Assembly: GCF_024178165.1 (NCBI RefSeq)
Contig: NZ_JAMZIE010000002.1
Coordinates: 1 to 64,000 of the forward strand
Reading direction: 5' to 3'
From: Halohasta salina
Lineage (GTDB): Archaea; Halobacteriota; Halobacteria; Halobacteriales; Haloferacaceae
Length of the DNA: 64,000 bases
Positions 52,420 through 61,688 of the stretch are shown piece after piece. The notes below the pieces were generated by a model that ran no database searches, was not told where the DNA came from, and saw nothing but the letters and a program-made list of their open reading frames with translations. Numbering within the stretch: the first letter of the stretch is position 1; each line of letters starts with the position of its first letter. The translations under genes and the position numbers were made by a program.

Positions 52420-53118
52420 ATGGTCCATTCAGTCGATGATTCCCGGACAGTCGGACCGATCTTCGAACATCTCCCGATCGAGCGACGCTGCGACTCGGGG
52501 GCTGGACTGATGTATCAGCTCTCCGCGGACCTTGACGAGGAGGTACTCCCGGGAACGAACATTCTGATATCGGGACCACCGCTGACCGGCAAGCGATCGC
52601 TGGCGCTCGATATCCTCGCCACCGGTGTCGAGAACGGCGAAGGGGCGATCATTGTCACCACCAAGGACAGCGCCACCCGGGTCCTCGAAGACTTCGCTCG
52701 CCGCACCGAATACGAGAGTCGCCCCGTTGCCGTCGTCGACTGCGTCACGCGCCAGCAGGGCGTCGGCGAGGTACGGGAGGACAAACGCATCAAGTACACC
52801 TCTTCGCCAGTTGATATGACTGGCATCGGGATCAAGCTCTCCGAGTTCTTACAGGCGTTCCATCAGGACCAAGGCATCAGCCACAACCGGATCATGGTCC
52901 ACTCGCTGTCGACGCTGCTGATGTACGCCGATCTCCAGACCGTCTTCCGCTTCCTCCACGTCTTTACGGGCCGGATCCAGAGCGTCGACGGGCTGGGTGT
53001 CTTCTGTATCGACTCGTCGTCCCACGACGAGCAGGCGATGAACACCCTGACCCAACTGTTCGACGGCGTGATCCGCATGTCCGAAGACGAGCCGCCGGAC
53101 ATCCGACTCCAGCAGTAG
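52420..53118 (+). CDS. RAD55-family/KaiC-like single-domain ATPase
   Basis: A 232-residue RecA-superfamily protein. The P-loop is ILISGPPLTGKRSLALDILA (about residues 48-67, Walker A GPPLTGKR). A late hydrophobic strand with SVDGLGVFCIDSSSHDEQAMNTL fits Walker B plus sensor. It is one of the haloarchaeal RAD55-like ATPases, possibly regulatory rather than recombinational. A TATA-like AAAAAGAATATT at about 52395-52406 sits about 20-25 bases before the ATG at 52420. An alternative start (MYQLSADLDEE) is at 52510. Confidence 0.8.
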   Translation: MVHSVDDSRTVGPIFEHLPIERRCDSGAGLMYQLSADLDEEVLPGTNILISGPPLTGKRSLALDILATGVENGEGAIIVTTKDSATRVLEDFARRTEYESRPVAVVDCVTRQQGVGEVREDKRIKYTSSPVDMTGIGIKLSEFLQAFHQDQGISHNRIMVHSLSTLLMYADLQTVFRFLHVFTGRIQSVDGLGVFCIDSSSHDEQAMNTLTQLFDGVIRMSEDEPPDIRLQQ

Positions 53119-53188
53119 TCGGCGCCCGCGCCGACTCGGCGTCCTCGCCGACTCAACGCTTTTGTCTCGCCCACACGAAGGGAGAGCC

Positions 53189-53611
53189 ATGCCCGTCTCC
53201 GATGATGACTCGCTTCGAGAACTGTTGGCCGTCGATCGGATCGCGGTCGTCGGTTGTTCGAGCACGCCCGGCAAGGCCGCCCACGAGGTCCCCGCCTACC
53301 TCCAGCAGCAGGGGTACGAGATCGTCCCGGTCAACCCCTTCGCCGACGAGATTCTCGGCGAGACGGCCGTCGACTCCCTGAGCGAGGTCGACGGCGAGAT
53401 CGATCTGGTCGACGTCTTCCGGCCCAGCGAGGAGGTCCCCGAGATCGCCGAGGCGACGATCGAGCGCAAGGAATCGGTCGGCGACGTCGAGGCGCTGTGG
53501 CTCCAGTTGGGCATCAGCGACGACGAGGCAGCCCGGAAGGCGGAAGCCGCCGGACTCGATGTGGTTCAGGATCGGTGTCTCAAAATCGAACACGGGCGGC
53601 TGACCGACTGA
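53189..53611 (+). CDS. CoA-binding domain protein (YccU-like)
   Basis: A 140-residue Rossmann-fold protein. The nucleotide motif is RIAVVGCSSTPGKAAHEVPAYLQQQGYEIVPVNP (about 16-49). LWLQLGISDDEAARKAEAAGLDVVQDRCLKIEH (about 104-136) is the typical end with a conserved Cys. Such proteins bind CoA or acyl-CoA in vitro in relatives, role unknown. The ATG at 53189 is preferred over one 9 codons upstream. It converges with the DUF5798 gene. Confidence 0.88.
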   Translation: MPVSDDDSLRELLAVDRIAVVGCSSTPGKAAHEVPAYLQQQGYEIVPVNPFADEILGETAVDSLSEVDGEIDLVDVFRPSEEVPEIAEATIERKESVGDVEALWLQLGISDDEAARKAEAAGLDVVQDRCLKIEHGRLTD

Positions 53612-53634
53612 CCCGAGGAGCCGTCGACCGGGAG

Positions 53635-53943
53635 TCAGGCGTCGGGTTCAGCCGGTTCGGCATCGTCGACGGCCGCCGCGTCGTCGCCTGCGGCTTCGGC
53701 ATCGAGAATGTGGGCGTCGGCGGTGACCGCATCGAGGTCGATCTCGAGTTCCTCGGCGACGGCTTCGAGGATCGCCCGCTGTTCGACGATCTCGGTTTCG
53801 AGCGTCTGGACCCGCTCGCCGGTTTCGGTGACCGTCGTCTGTGTGGTCTCGACCTGCTCGCGGACCTCGTTGAGCCGGGAGTACATCTTTTCGGCGGTAT
53901 CCGCGAGCATCTGGATCTTCTTTGTCGTGCTTCCGAGTCCCAT
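53635..53943 (-). CDS. DUF5798 coiled-coil protein
   Basis: A 102-residue haloarchaeal protein opening MGLGSTTKKIQMLADTAEKM. Residues about 10-70 form a continuous coiled coil with heptad repeats (YSRLNEVREQVETTQTTVTE). An ELEIDLDAV-type segment precedes an Ala/Asp/Glu-rich tail. The pattern matches the haloarchaea-specific DUF5798. Function unknown. The ATG at 53943 is the family start; longer frames are Arg-rich. Divergent from surE by 80 bases. Confidence 0.85.
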   Translation of the reverse strand: MGLGSTTKKIQMLADTAEKMYSRLNEVREQVETTQTTVTETGERVQTLETEIVEQRAILEAVAEELEIDLDAVTADAHILDAEAAGDDAAAVDDAEPAEPDA

Positions 53944-54023
53944 ACCCGACCATGTATGTCGGGCTTTGTGTCCTTTGTGGCTTGGAGCCGAGTCCTTTTC
54001 GTCCCGCCCCGCTTGACCCCTGT

Positions 54024-54812
54024 ATGGACGAACCACGGATCCTGTTGACCAACGACGACGGGATCGACAGCGTCGGCTTCCGGGCGCTCTACGAGGGACT
54101 CGCGGATCTCGGCGAGGTCGTCGCGGTCGCACCTGCCGACGACCAGAGCGCGGTCGGCCGGACGATCTCCGAAGCCGTCGACGTCCGCGACCACGAACTC
54201 GGCTACGAGGTCGAAGGCACCCCGGTCGACTGCGTGATCGCGGGACTCGGAACCCTATGCCCGGATGCGGATCTCGTCGTCTCGGGCTGCAACAAAGGGG
54301 CCAACATCGGCGCGTACGTGCTGGGTCGGTCGGGAACGGTCAGTGCGGCCGTCGAGGCCGCCTTCTTCGAGGTGCCGGCGATCTCGGTCTCGCTGTACAT
54401 CGATGGCGGCGACGACTGGGCGCAGTTGGCGACCGACCCCGAGGATTTCCGGCACGCGACCGCCGCGACGCGGTATCTGGTCGACCGCGCGGGCGAGGCC
54501 GGGGTCTTCGAGGCCGCCGACTACCTCAACGTCAACGTCCCCTACATCGAAACCGAGTCGGGCGTTCTCGACCCCAGTGAGATGGTCGTCACCCACCCCT
54601 CGACCCGCTACGAGATGGGTGCGGAACGCGACGGCGAACAGGTCGCCCTCCGGGACGGCATCTGGGAACTCATGCGCTCGGGGTCGATCACCGACCCCGA
54701 GGGCACCGACCGCCGGGCGGTCGCCGAGGGGAAGATCAGCGTCTCGCCGCTGACCGCCCCACATTCGACCGAACGCCACTCGGCGCTCGATCGACTGGTC
54801 GACGCCTACTGA
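54024..54812 (+). CDS. surE: 5'/3'-nucleotidase SurE
   Basis: A 262-residue metal-dependent phosphatase that dephosphorylates nucleoside 5'- and 3'-monophosphates and survival-related polyphosphates. The metal-site motif is ILLTNDDGIDSVGFRAL (residues 5-21), with VAPADDQSAVGRTIS (about 39-53) and VVSGCNKGANIGAYVL (about 87-102) carrying other ligands. Length is standard. The ATG at 54024 gives MDEPRILLTNDDG, the family start. Confidence 0.93.
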   Translation: MDEPRILLTNDDGIDSVGFRALYEGLADLGEVVAVAPADDQSAVGRTISEAVDVRDHELGYEVEGTPVDCVIAGLGTLCPDADLVVSGCNKGANIGAYVLGRSGTVSAAVEAAFFEVPAISVSLYIDGGDDWAQLATDPEDFRHATAATRYLVDRAGEAGVFEAADYLNVNVPYIETESGVLDPSEMVVTHPSTRYEMGAERDGEQVALRDGIWELMRSGSITDPEGTDRRAVAEGKISVSPLTAPHSTERHSALDRLVDAY

Positions 54813-54949
54813 CTCCCCTACACCTCACCATCGGCCGCCCACGCCGGACGTATCGCCCCACTTGCCCGGGACGATCTGTCGCATCCATGGCGTGACAACT
54901 GTTACCGCCTCCCGGATGAATTTATATACACCCCGTCCAACGGACCCTC

Positions 54950-55975
54950 ATGAGCGACGACGGGGCCTTCACCTACAACGGGGGGAAGGTCGACCGCGGC
55001 GAGACACAGAACATCCGGTATGGGATCAGCGAGACCTATCTGGGCGATCCAGTCCGGATTCCGGTGACGATTATCAACGGCGAGCGCCCCGGCCCGACCG
55101 CGTTTCTGTCGGCGGCGGCCCACGGCGACGAACTCAACGGGATCGAGGTCGTCCGGGAGGTCGCCCACGACTGGGATCTCTCGGAGTTGGCGGGCACGCT
55201 GGTCTGTCTACCGGTGCTCAACGTTCCCGGCTTTCTGGCCCAACAGCGCTACCTGCCGATCTACGACCGGGACCTCAACCGTTCGTTCCCCGGTCGACAG
55301 GGGTCGACCAGCGCCAAGCGAATGGCCCACCGCATCTTCACCAACTTCATCGAACCCTGTGATTTCGGCATCGATCTCCACACCTCTACACGCGGGCGGA
55401 GCAACATGCTTCACGTTCGGGCCGACATGGCCGACCCGGCGGTGCACCGTCTTGCACTGGCGTTCGGCACGAACGTCATCCTCGACAGCGAGGGGAGCGA
55501 CGGCACGCTCCGCGGGGAGGCCACCCGCGACGGCATTCCCACGATTACCATCGAGATGGGTGAGGCCCACCGCTTCCAGCGGGGGTTGATCGACGAAGCG
55601 CTGGCGGGCGTCGAGAGCGTCTTCGCCGAGTACGAGATGCTCACCGACACGCCCGTCCGGTGGCCGGGGTGGCGCACGATCATCACCGGGGACCACGAGA
55701 AGACGTGGATCCGCGCCGACGTGGGGGGGATCGTCGACATGCACCCCGAGCGCGGGGCGTTAGTCCACGAGGGCGAGGTGATCTGTACGATCACCAATCC
55801 CTTCAAGAACGACAACGTCACGGTCACCGCCCCGTTTACCGGGCTGTTGGTCGGCATTCTCGAAAACCCGGTCGTCTATCCGGGCAACCCGCTGTGTCAT
55901 CTGGTCGAGCTCTCCGGGCGGACCCGGCAGGTGGTCGAACGCCAGCAGCGCCCGACGGCCGCCAGCGCCGCCTGA
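54950..55975 (+). CDS. succinylglutamate desuccinylase/aspartoacylase family protein
   Basis: A 341-residue zinc hydrolase. The zinc site is AAAHGDELNGIEVVRE (His and Glu near residues 58 and 61) and FGIDLHTSTRGR (His near 142), with the general base in ITIEMGEAHRFQ (Glu near 205). The last ~90 residues resemble a biotinyl/lipoyl-like beta domain (VHEGEVICTITNPF), as in AstE-like relatives. The substrate is probably an acylated amino acid or similar amide. TATTA-box TTTATATACA (54921-54930) lies about 25 bases before the ATG at 54950, so the message is probably leaderless. Confidence 0.88.
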   Translation: MSDDGAFTYNGGKVDRGETQNIRYGISETYLGDPVRIPVTIINGERPGPTAFLSAAAHGDELNGIEVVREVAHDWDLSELAGTLVCLPVLNVPGFLAQQRYLPIYDRDLNRSFPGRQGSTSAKRMAHRIFTNFIEPCDFGIDLHTSTRGRSNMLHVRADMADPAVHRLALAFGTNVILDSEGSDGTLRGEATRDGIPTITIEMGEAHRFQRGLIDEALAGVESVFAEYEMLTDTPVRWPGWRTIITGDHEKTWIRADVGGIVDMHPERGALVHEGEVICTITNPFKNDNVTVTAPFTGLLVGILENPVVYPGNPLCHLVELSGRTRQVVERQQRPTAASAA

Positions 55976-56319
55976 GGGGCGGCGGTCGTCACTACTCCGA
56001 CCCGGTCTTTCGGAGCTATTGCGTCCAAACCGACGCTCGGAGCCGGATTTGAACACTGTGGAACGGAGTTCCACAAGCTCACGCTCGCTTCGCTCGTGTG
56101 AACCTCACTCGCAGCAAAGCTGCTCGCTGGTTCAAATCCCTCTTGAGGTATTTGCGGCTCACGGCGATCCTCGCACACGTTCCGCTCACGGCTTCTTTCC
56201 GCGGGCCACCGGCCCGCTCAAATGGTCCGCGGAACTCCGTTCCGCGCTATCGCCGTTCGCTGTCGTGGCGCTACGCGCCACGCTCGCGGTGCTCGGAGTT
56301 GTTGTTCGCCACAAAAGTA
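55976..56319. other. hairpin-rich intergenic DNA with a degenerate tRNA 3' remnant
   Basis: No gene is supported. 56034-56056 matches the 3' part of the tRNA-Asp gene (56320-56342) at 20 of 23 positions, same orientation, 286 bases apart. GGTTCAAATCCCTCTTG at 56129-56145 is identical to 33403-33419 near tRNA-Gly. The rest is full of short inverted repeats (GTGGAACGGAGTTCCAC at 56059-56075; GGCGCTACGCGCC; GCGGGCCACCGGCCCGC). The layout matches the tRNA-flanking remnants at 33332 and 62970. Confidence 0.55.
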
Positions 56320-56392
56320 CGCCCGGAGCGGGATTTGAACCCGCGTCACGACCGTGACAGGGTCGTATGATGGGCCACTACACCATCCGGGC
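56320..56392 (-). tRNA. tRNA-Asp (anticodon GUC), copy 1
   Basis: Minus-strand sequence opens GCCCGGATGGTGTAGTGGCC. The anticodon arm CGACC-CTGTCAC-GGTCG gives GTC. The T arm is GCGGGTTCAAATCCCGC, and the acceptor GCCCGGA pairs with TCCGGGC, discriminator G. It is 73 bases long, without encoded CCA, and is identical to the copy at 63084. The transcript runs away from the sugar ABC operon that starts at 56568. Confidence 0.95.
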
Positions 56393-56567
56393 TTGCTGCA
56401 ATCATTCGTTTCCCGGGGAGACGTTTAAGCCTTGTTAGTTGGCCCGACGCCGTCGGCTCGTTTTTTACCCAAATGTTTGTTCACGACCATTATTGTTAAC
56501 TAATTATTGGCAAGGAATAAGTGGTCACTAGCAAAACGTTAGCTACCCACACGATGGGGGCACTATC

Positions 56568-57866
56568 ATGTCTGACAAACACAGTCAATTCTCACGTCGT
56601 ACTGTTCTCAAAACGAGCGGTGTCGCTGCAGCTGTCGGATTGGCGGGCTGTACCGGTGGCGATGGCGGTGATGGCGGCGGATCGGGCACCGAAAACGAAG
56701 TCGAGGTCGTCCACTGGTGGACCGCAGGCGGCGAAAGCGACGCCATCCAAGCGTTGATCGAGGGGTTCGAATCGGAGTACTCGGATCTCAGCGTCAACAA
56801 CAACGAAGCGCCGGGCGGGGCTGGCTCCGCGCTCAGTACCGAGATCCAGGACCGCGTGCTCCAAGACAACGCTCCGAGCACGTTCCAGATCTGGCCCGGC
56901 GGCTCGCTCCAAACGTACACCGAATCGGATGTCTTGGCCGACATCAGCGACAGCGTCTGGGACAGCGAGATGGAAGATGCCTACAAGGAGGGCGTCAGGG
57001 ACCTCTCGCAGGACGACAACGGCAACTACGTCGCCGTCCCGCTGAACATCCACCGCCTCAACAACCTGTTTTACAACGTCGACGTCCTCGACAGTGCGGG
57101 CGTCGACCCCTCGACCCTCTCGTCGCCGGCGGACCTCCTCTCGGCGATGGAGACCATCGACGCCGAGACCGACGCCGCGCCGATGGCCCAGTCGACCCAG
57201 TCGGCCTGGACGGTCCTCCAGCTCTGGGAGGACGTCCTCGTCGGCGAGGCGGGCGTCGAGACCTACGAGGCCGTGCTCGAATCCGGCGTCGAGGAGAACG
57301 AAGACGCGGTTCGAAGCGCCCTCCAGACGGTCGTCGACTACAGGGAGTACTTCAACGCCGACGCGGGGTCGGTCGCGTGGGACGAGGCGAACAACGACGT
57401 GATCAACGGCGAGGCGGCGTTCATGCATCAGGGAGACTGGGCGGCCGGACAGTACGAATCCAGTGAGGGCTTCGACTTCGAGGACAGCTGGGATCACGTT
57501 CCCTTCCCCGGCACCGAGGGCGTCTACCACATCGTCACCGACTCCTTTGTCAAACCCGAACCCAACCCCTCGCCGGATGCGACCGATGCGTGGCTGAGCT
57601 ACGTCGGCTCGGTCGACGGGCAGGAGCGATTCAACCCGATCAAAGGCTCGATTCCGGCCCGGACCGATGTGCCCGACGACGCGTTCGGGCCGTTCCTCTC
57701 ACGGCAGCGCGAGGACTTCGACAACTCGAACGCCCAGCCGGCGACCATCGCCCACGGGACGGGCGTGAGCCCACAGGTCAAAAGCAACTTTGAGGAAGCC
57801 TTCGCCTCCTTCGCCGGCGAGTGGAACGTCGACAGAACCTACAGCGATCTGACGGACGCGTTCTAA
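56568..57866 (+). CDS. ABC transporter glucose/sugar-binding lipoprotein
   Basis: A 432-residue secreted protein. The N terminus SRRTVLKTSGVAAAVGLAGC has a Tat motif and lipobox, followed by a Gly/Asp linker. The mature domain is a family-1 sugar-binding protein (VVHWWTAGGESDAIQAL; PSTFQIWPGGSLQTYTESDVLADI; AAFMHQGDWAAGQYESSEGFDF), close to glucose-binding proteins of the CUT1 type. It begins a four-gene importer. Upstream DNA is A+T-rich (TTATTGTTAACTAATTATTGG, about 56490-56510), probably part of its promoter or operator. Confidence 0.92.
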   Translation: MSDKHSQFSRRTVLKTSGVAAAVGLAGCTGGDGGDGGGSGTENEVEVVHWWTAGGESDAIQALIEGFESEYSDLSVNNNEAPGGAGSALSTEIQDRVLQDNAPSTFQIWPGGSLQTYTESDVLADISDSVWDSEMEDAYKEGVRDLSQDDNGNYVAVPLNIHRLNNLFYNVDVLDSAGVDPSTLSSPADLLSAMETIDAETDAAPMAQSTQSAWTVLQLWEDVLVGEAGVETYEAVLESGVEENEDAVRSALQTVVDYREYFNADAGSVAWDEANNDVINGEAAFMHQGDWAAGQYESSEGFDFEDSWDHVPFPGTEGVYHIVTDSFVKPEPNPSPDATDAWLSYVGSVDGQERFNPIKGSIPARTDVPDDAFGPFLSRQREDFDNSNAQPATIAHGTGVSPQVKSNFEEAFASFAGEWNVDRTYSDLTDAF

Positions 57867-57891
57867 CCGCTTCGGTCGCCGCTTGATTTCA

Positions 57892-58914
57892 ATGGATACA
57901 AACCAATCACCGGATTCCGACCCGCCGACGGAGACGGTCAGTACTGACGGTGGCCTGCCAGTCGAGGCGACGGAATCGACCGAGTCGACCCTCCAGCGGT
58001 GGAGGCGAAGCGAACTCGTCAAATCCCTTCCGTTCTGGCTTCCGGCGACGCTCCTTGTGGGGTTGTTCGTCTACGGCGCGATCGGCTGGAACTTTATCAT
58101 CTCGTTGACGGACTGGCAGGGGCTGCGCCGGGTGACCTACAACCCCGCCGAGTTCGATCTCGACAACTATTTCGAGTTCTTCGGGAAGGTCGCCGAAGGT
58201 GGCCTGCTCGGCGGGCCACAGGAGTACTGGGCGTTCCGGAACACGTTCGTCCTCCTGATCCTCTTTACCGTGGTCGCGCTGATCGTCGGCCTCCTGCTCG
58301 CACTGTTGGTCGACCAGAAGATCCGCTTCGAGAACTCCTTCCGGACGGTCTTCCTGTTGCCGATGAGCCTCTCGTTCGTCGTGACGGCAGTGTTCTGGGC
58401 GTGGATGTACAACCCCTCCTCGGGAATGATCAACGAGGGCCTCCGGCTCGTGGGGTTGGGCGCGATCACGCAAAACTGGATCAGCGATCCCCAGTTCAAG
58501 CTGTTCGCGGTGATCTTCGCGCTGATCTGGCAGTTCAGCGGCTACTGTATGGTCGTCTATCTGGCCGGCCTGCGGGCGATCCCGACCGACCAATACGAGG
58601 CGGCCAAAGTCGACGGCGCGAACACCCTCAAGATGTACTGGCGGGTGATCATCCCACAGCTCCGGGCGTCGACGACCAGCGCGGCGGTCGTGCTGATGGT
58701 GTTTGCGCTGAAGGCCTTCGACTTCCTGTTCGTCATGTTCGGCACCCAGCCCGGCCGGTCGGCCGACATCCTCGCGCTGATGATGTATCGTGAAGCCTTC
58801 GCCGGGACGGCCAACTGGGCCTACGCTTCGGCGATCGCGACGATCCTCTTCGTGATGGCCCTAGGGGTCATATCGCCGTATCTCTACCGGCAGTACAAAC
58901 GAGGTGCACTCTGA
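57892..58914 (+). CDS. sugar ABC transporter permease (MalF type)
   Basis: A 340-residue CUT1 permease. After ~45 mostly polar residues it has six helices, with EAAKVDGANTLKMYWRVIIPQLR (about residues 242-264) as the EAA loop contacting the ATPase. The ATG at 57892 is preferred to another 3 codons upstream. It is placed 25 bases after the binding-protein stop and is overlapped by the ATG of the next permease (ATGTCC within its end). Confidence 0.9.
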   Translation: MDTNQSPDSDPPTETVSTDGGLPVEATESTESTLQRWRRSELVKSLPFWLPATLLVGLFVYGAIGWNFIISLTDWQGLRRVTYNPAEFDLDNYFEFFGKVAEGGLLGGPQEYWAFRNTFVLLILFTVVALIVGLLLALLVDQKIRFENSFRTVFLLPMSLSFVVTAVFWAWMYNPSSGMINEGLRLVGLGAITQNWISDPQFKLFAVIFALIWQFSGYCMVVYLAGLRAIPTDQYEAAKVDGANTLKMYWRVIIPQLRASTTSAAVVLMVFALKAFDFLFVMFGTQPGRSADILALMMYREAFAGTANWAYASAIATILFVMALGVISPYLYRQYKRGAL

Positions 58915-59798
58915 TGTCCACGTTTTCAGCACTCACCGACAACCGCCCCGACTGGAGTCGTATCGCCCTGTATGCCACCCTGCTGGCGATGATCGCGTTC
59001 TATCTCTCGCCGCTCGAAAGCGGACTGATGACCTCGATCAAGACACAGGCCGGCTTCCAGCAGACCTCGCCGTTCGTCCCGCCGCTTCCGGGACAGTTCG
59101 CGATCGAGCCGTGGATCGAGGCCTTCGGGCGGCTGCAGTCCGGACTGGTCAACAGCGTGCTGTTCGCCATTCCGGCGACGATCCTCTCGGCGACGATCGG
59201 TTCTATCACGGCCTACGGCCTGACCAACACCAAGTGGCGGGGCCAAGCGCTCGTCCTGATGGTGCTTATCGCGGGGATCTTCATCCCCTACCAGTCGGTG
59301 CTCGTCCCGCTGTCGCGCTTCTGGACGATCGTCGACCTCGGGAGCCTACTGGCGGTGATCCCGCCGCTGGCCGACCGCTCCGAACTGATCGCGCTGACGA
59401 TCACCCATACGGCCTACGGAATCCCGATCTGTACGCTGCTGTTCCGGGCCCACTACAAATCGATCGACTCCTCGATGATCGAGGCCGCGCGGCTGGATGG
59501 GGCGACCATCGCGACGATCTACTACCGGATCATCCTCCCGCTGTCGATCCCGATGTTCGCGGTCGCGCTCATCTACCAGTTCACGAATATCTGGAACGAT
59601 CTGCTGTTCGCGATCGTGTTGATCAGCGACAACAGCAACGACGTGGTGACGATGTCGCTCCAGAAGCTGACCGGGTCGATGGTATCGCAGTACAACATCC
59701 AAATGGCGGGGGCGTTCATTACGGCCCTGCCGACACTGCTGGTGTACATCGTCTTCGGCGAGCAGTTCGCCGAGGGTGTCGCCGGCGGAGGTACCTAA
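58914..59798 (+). CDS. sugar ABC transporter permease (MalG type)
   Basis: A 294-residue CUT1 permease with six helices; the EAA loop is IEAARLDGATIATIYYRIILPLSIP (about 190-214). It shares a base with the stop of the preceding permease (TGATG type overlap at 58914), so is translationally coupled. It lacks the long N-terminal extension of the paralogue at 14061. With the MalF-type protein it forms the channel. Confidence 0.9.
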   Translation: MSTFSALTDNRPDWSRIALYATLLAMIAFYLSPLESGLMTSIKTQAGFQQTSPFVPPLPGQFAIEPWIEAFGRLQSGLVNSVLFAIPATILSATIGSITAYGLTNTKWRGQALVLMVLIAGIFIPYQSVLVPLSRFWTIVDLGSLLAVIPPLADRSELIALTITHTAYGIPICTLLFRAHYKSIDSSMIEAARLDGATIATIYYRIILPLSIPMFAVALIYQFTNIWNDLLFAIVLISDNSNDVVTMSLQKLTGSMVSQYNIQMAGAFITALPTLLVYIVFGEQFAEGVAGGGT

Positions 59799-59800
59799 CA

Positions 59801-60955
59801 ATGGCCGAACTACAACTCGATCACATTACCAAGACGTTTCACGATGACGACGAGGGCGAGATCGTCGCCGTCGACGACGTGAGTATCGACATCGCCGACG
59901 GAGAGTTCCTCATTTTGGTCGGCCCCTCGGGCTGCGGGAAGTCGACCACGCTCAGAATGGTCGCCGGACTCGAATCGATCACCGAGGGGGAGATCCGCCT
60001 CGGCGAGGCAGTCATCAACGACAAACGCCCACAGGAACGCGACACCGCGATGGTGTTCCAGAGCTACGCGTTGTATCCGCATATGACCGTCCGCGAGAAC
60101 ATGTCGTTCGGTCTCGAAGAGTCGACCGATCTCTCCGATGAGGCGATCGACGCCCGCGTCACCGAGTCGACGCGGATGATGGGCATCGAGGACCTGTTGG
60201 ACCGCAAACCGGCCGAACTCTCCGGCGGCCAACAACAGCGAGTCGCGCTCGGCCGGGCGATCGTCCGGGAACCGGAGGCGTTCCTGATGGACGAGCCGTT
60301 GGCGAACCTCGATGCCAAACTCCGCTCGCAGATGCGGACCGAACTCCAGCGGATCCAAGAGGATCTGGGCGTAACGACGATCTACGTCACCCACGACCAG
60401 ACCGAGGCGATGACGATGGGCGACCGGATCGCCATCCTCAACGACGGGATTCTCCAGCAGGTCGGCACACCGCTCGAATGTTATCACGAGCCCGAAAACC
60501 TGTTCGTCGCGGGCTTCATCGGCGAGCCCTCGATGAACTTCTTCGAGATGCGCCTTGAGGGAGACCGACTCGTCGACGACGGGTTCGAATACGCACTCAC
60601 CGAGGCCCACCGCGAGTCGATCGGCACGACCGACCGTGTGGTCCTCGGGATTCGACCCGAGGACATCGAGGTCGGCGTCGACGGCTCCGGATCCCACCAC
60701 TACGAGGTCGGTATCGACGTGATCGAGCCACGCGGCGACGAGAACAACGTCCACGTCACCTTCGAGCCGGCGGCCGCCGACCCAGAGACGTTCGTCGCCA
60801 CGATCGGCGGGATGCGACAGGCGACCCCCGGTGAGACCATCACCGTCGGCTTCCCACCGGAGGCGATCCACCTGTTCGATGCCGCGACCGAACGGACGCT
60901 CCACAACCGATCGCTCGAAACGATCGAGGACGTCGAGGTCGTCACCCAACAGTGA
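59801..60955 (+). CDS. sugar ABC transporter ATP-binding protein (MalK/UgpC type)
   Basis: A 384-residue ABC ATPase. Walker A is GPSGCGKST (about residues 43-51), the signature LSGGQQQRVALGRAIV (about 141-156), Walker B FLMDEPLANLDAKL and the switch THDQTEAMTM. The C-terminal ~140 residues are the TOBE/MalK domain (VVLGIRPEDIEV). The start at 59801 lies 2 bases after the permease stop. A longer open frame running in from 58904 is an artefact of the high G+C. It powers the glucose-type importer. Confidence 0.93.
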   Translation: MAELQLDHITKTFHDDDEGEIVAVDDVSIDIADGEFLILVGPSGCGKSTTLRMVAGLESITEGEIRLGEAVINDKRPQERDTAMVFQSYALYPHMTVRENMSFGLEESTDLSDEAIDARVTESTRMMGIEDLLDRKPAELSGGQQQRVALGRAIVREPEAFLMDEPLANLDAKLRSQMRTELQRIQEDLGVTTIYVTHDQTEAMTMGDRIAILNDGILQQVGTPLECYHEPENLFVAGFIGEPSMNFFEMRLEGDRLVDDGFEYALTEAHRESIGTTDRVVLGIRPEDIEVGVDGSGSHHYEVGIDVIEPRGDENNVHVTFEPAAADPETFVATIGGMRQATPGETITVGFPPEAIHLFDAATERTLHNRSLETIEDVEVVTQQ

Positions 60956-61013
60956 CTCGCGGTCGGCGGGATTCCCAACGGTCTTGGGCCGCGGCTGACT
61001 GGGTCGAGTACGA

Positions 61014-61685
61014 ATGATCCCTGCGCCGTTTCGGTACCCGTTCCGAAGCGACCGTGGGGTCGACACGCTTCTTATCGGTGGTGGACTCCACCTCGCAGCC
61101 GTCTACATCCCGATCGTGCCGCTGATCGTCGTCGCTGGCTATCTGGTGACGGTACTGGCCGAGACCGCAGGGAGGGATCGACTCACACGGTTCGAGTCGC
61201 TTCCACCGTTCGAGGACGTGCGCTCGATGACGCGACTCGGTATCGGTGGCTGCGCGATCGCCATCGCCTTTCTCCTGCCGGCGGGTGGGATACTCCTGGT
61301 CACAGTGTTCGGGATCACGAACCAAGCTCCCACGCCCACCACCGTCGACTTCGGGACCTCGCTGGGCTTCGTCGCCGGGTCGACGGCCTCGCTGTTGTTG
61401 GCACTCTCGGTGCTGTATGTTCTCCCGGCAGCGCTCGTCAGCTACGTCAGCCGCCGTCGCCTCCGCGCTGCCTTCGATACACGGGTGTTGGTGACCGCGG
61501 CCACGGATGGCACGTACTTCTATAACGTGACCGTCGGCCTCGTCGTTGGCGCGCTGCTGCTCACGCTCGCGAGTGGGCTGGTCGACGTCGTCGTCGGCTT
61601 CTTTCTGGCGTTTTACGCCGAGTTGGTGATGGTGGGCTACTGGAGCCGCGGGGCCAGTCTGGCCCTCCCTAGCGACGCCTCGTGA
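61014..61685 (+). CDS. DUF4013 membrane protein
   Basis: A 223-residue membrane protein with about five helices. The opening PFRYPFRSDRGVDTLLIGGGLHL and the loop GYLVTVLAETAGRD match DUF4013, a haloarchaeal family of unknown function. It is 58 bases downstream of the sugar ATPase on the same strand and may be the last gene of that operon. It converges with the AGE epimerase gene, ending 4 bases before that gene's stop. Confidence 0.83.
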   Translation: MIPAPFRYPFRSDRGVDTLLIGGGLHLAAVYIPIVPLIVVAGYLVTVLAETAGRDRLTRFESLPPFEDVRSMTRLGIGGCAIAIAFLLPAGGILLVTVFGITNQAPTPTTVDFGTSLGFVAGSTASLLLALSVLYVLPAALVSYVSRRRLRAAFDTRVLVTAATDGTYFYNVTVGLVVGALLLTLASGLVDVVVGFFLAFYAELVMVGYWSRGASLALPSDAS

Positions 61686-61688
61686 CGG

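Noticed and set aside
58904-59800. N-terminal extension of the sugar ABC ATPase frame
   Set aside because: The frame is open upstream but overlaps the MalG-type permease gene in another frame; the real start MAELQLDHITKTF is at 59801.
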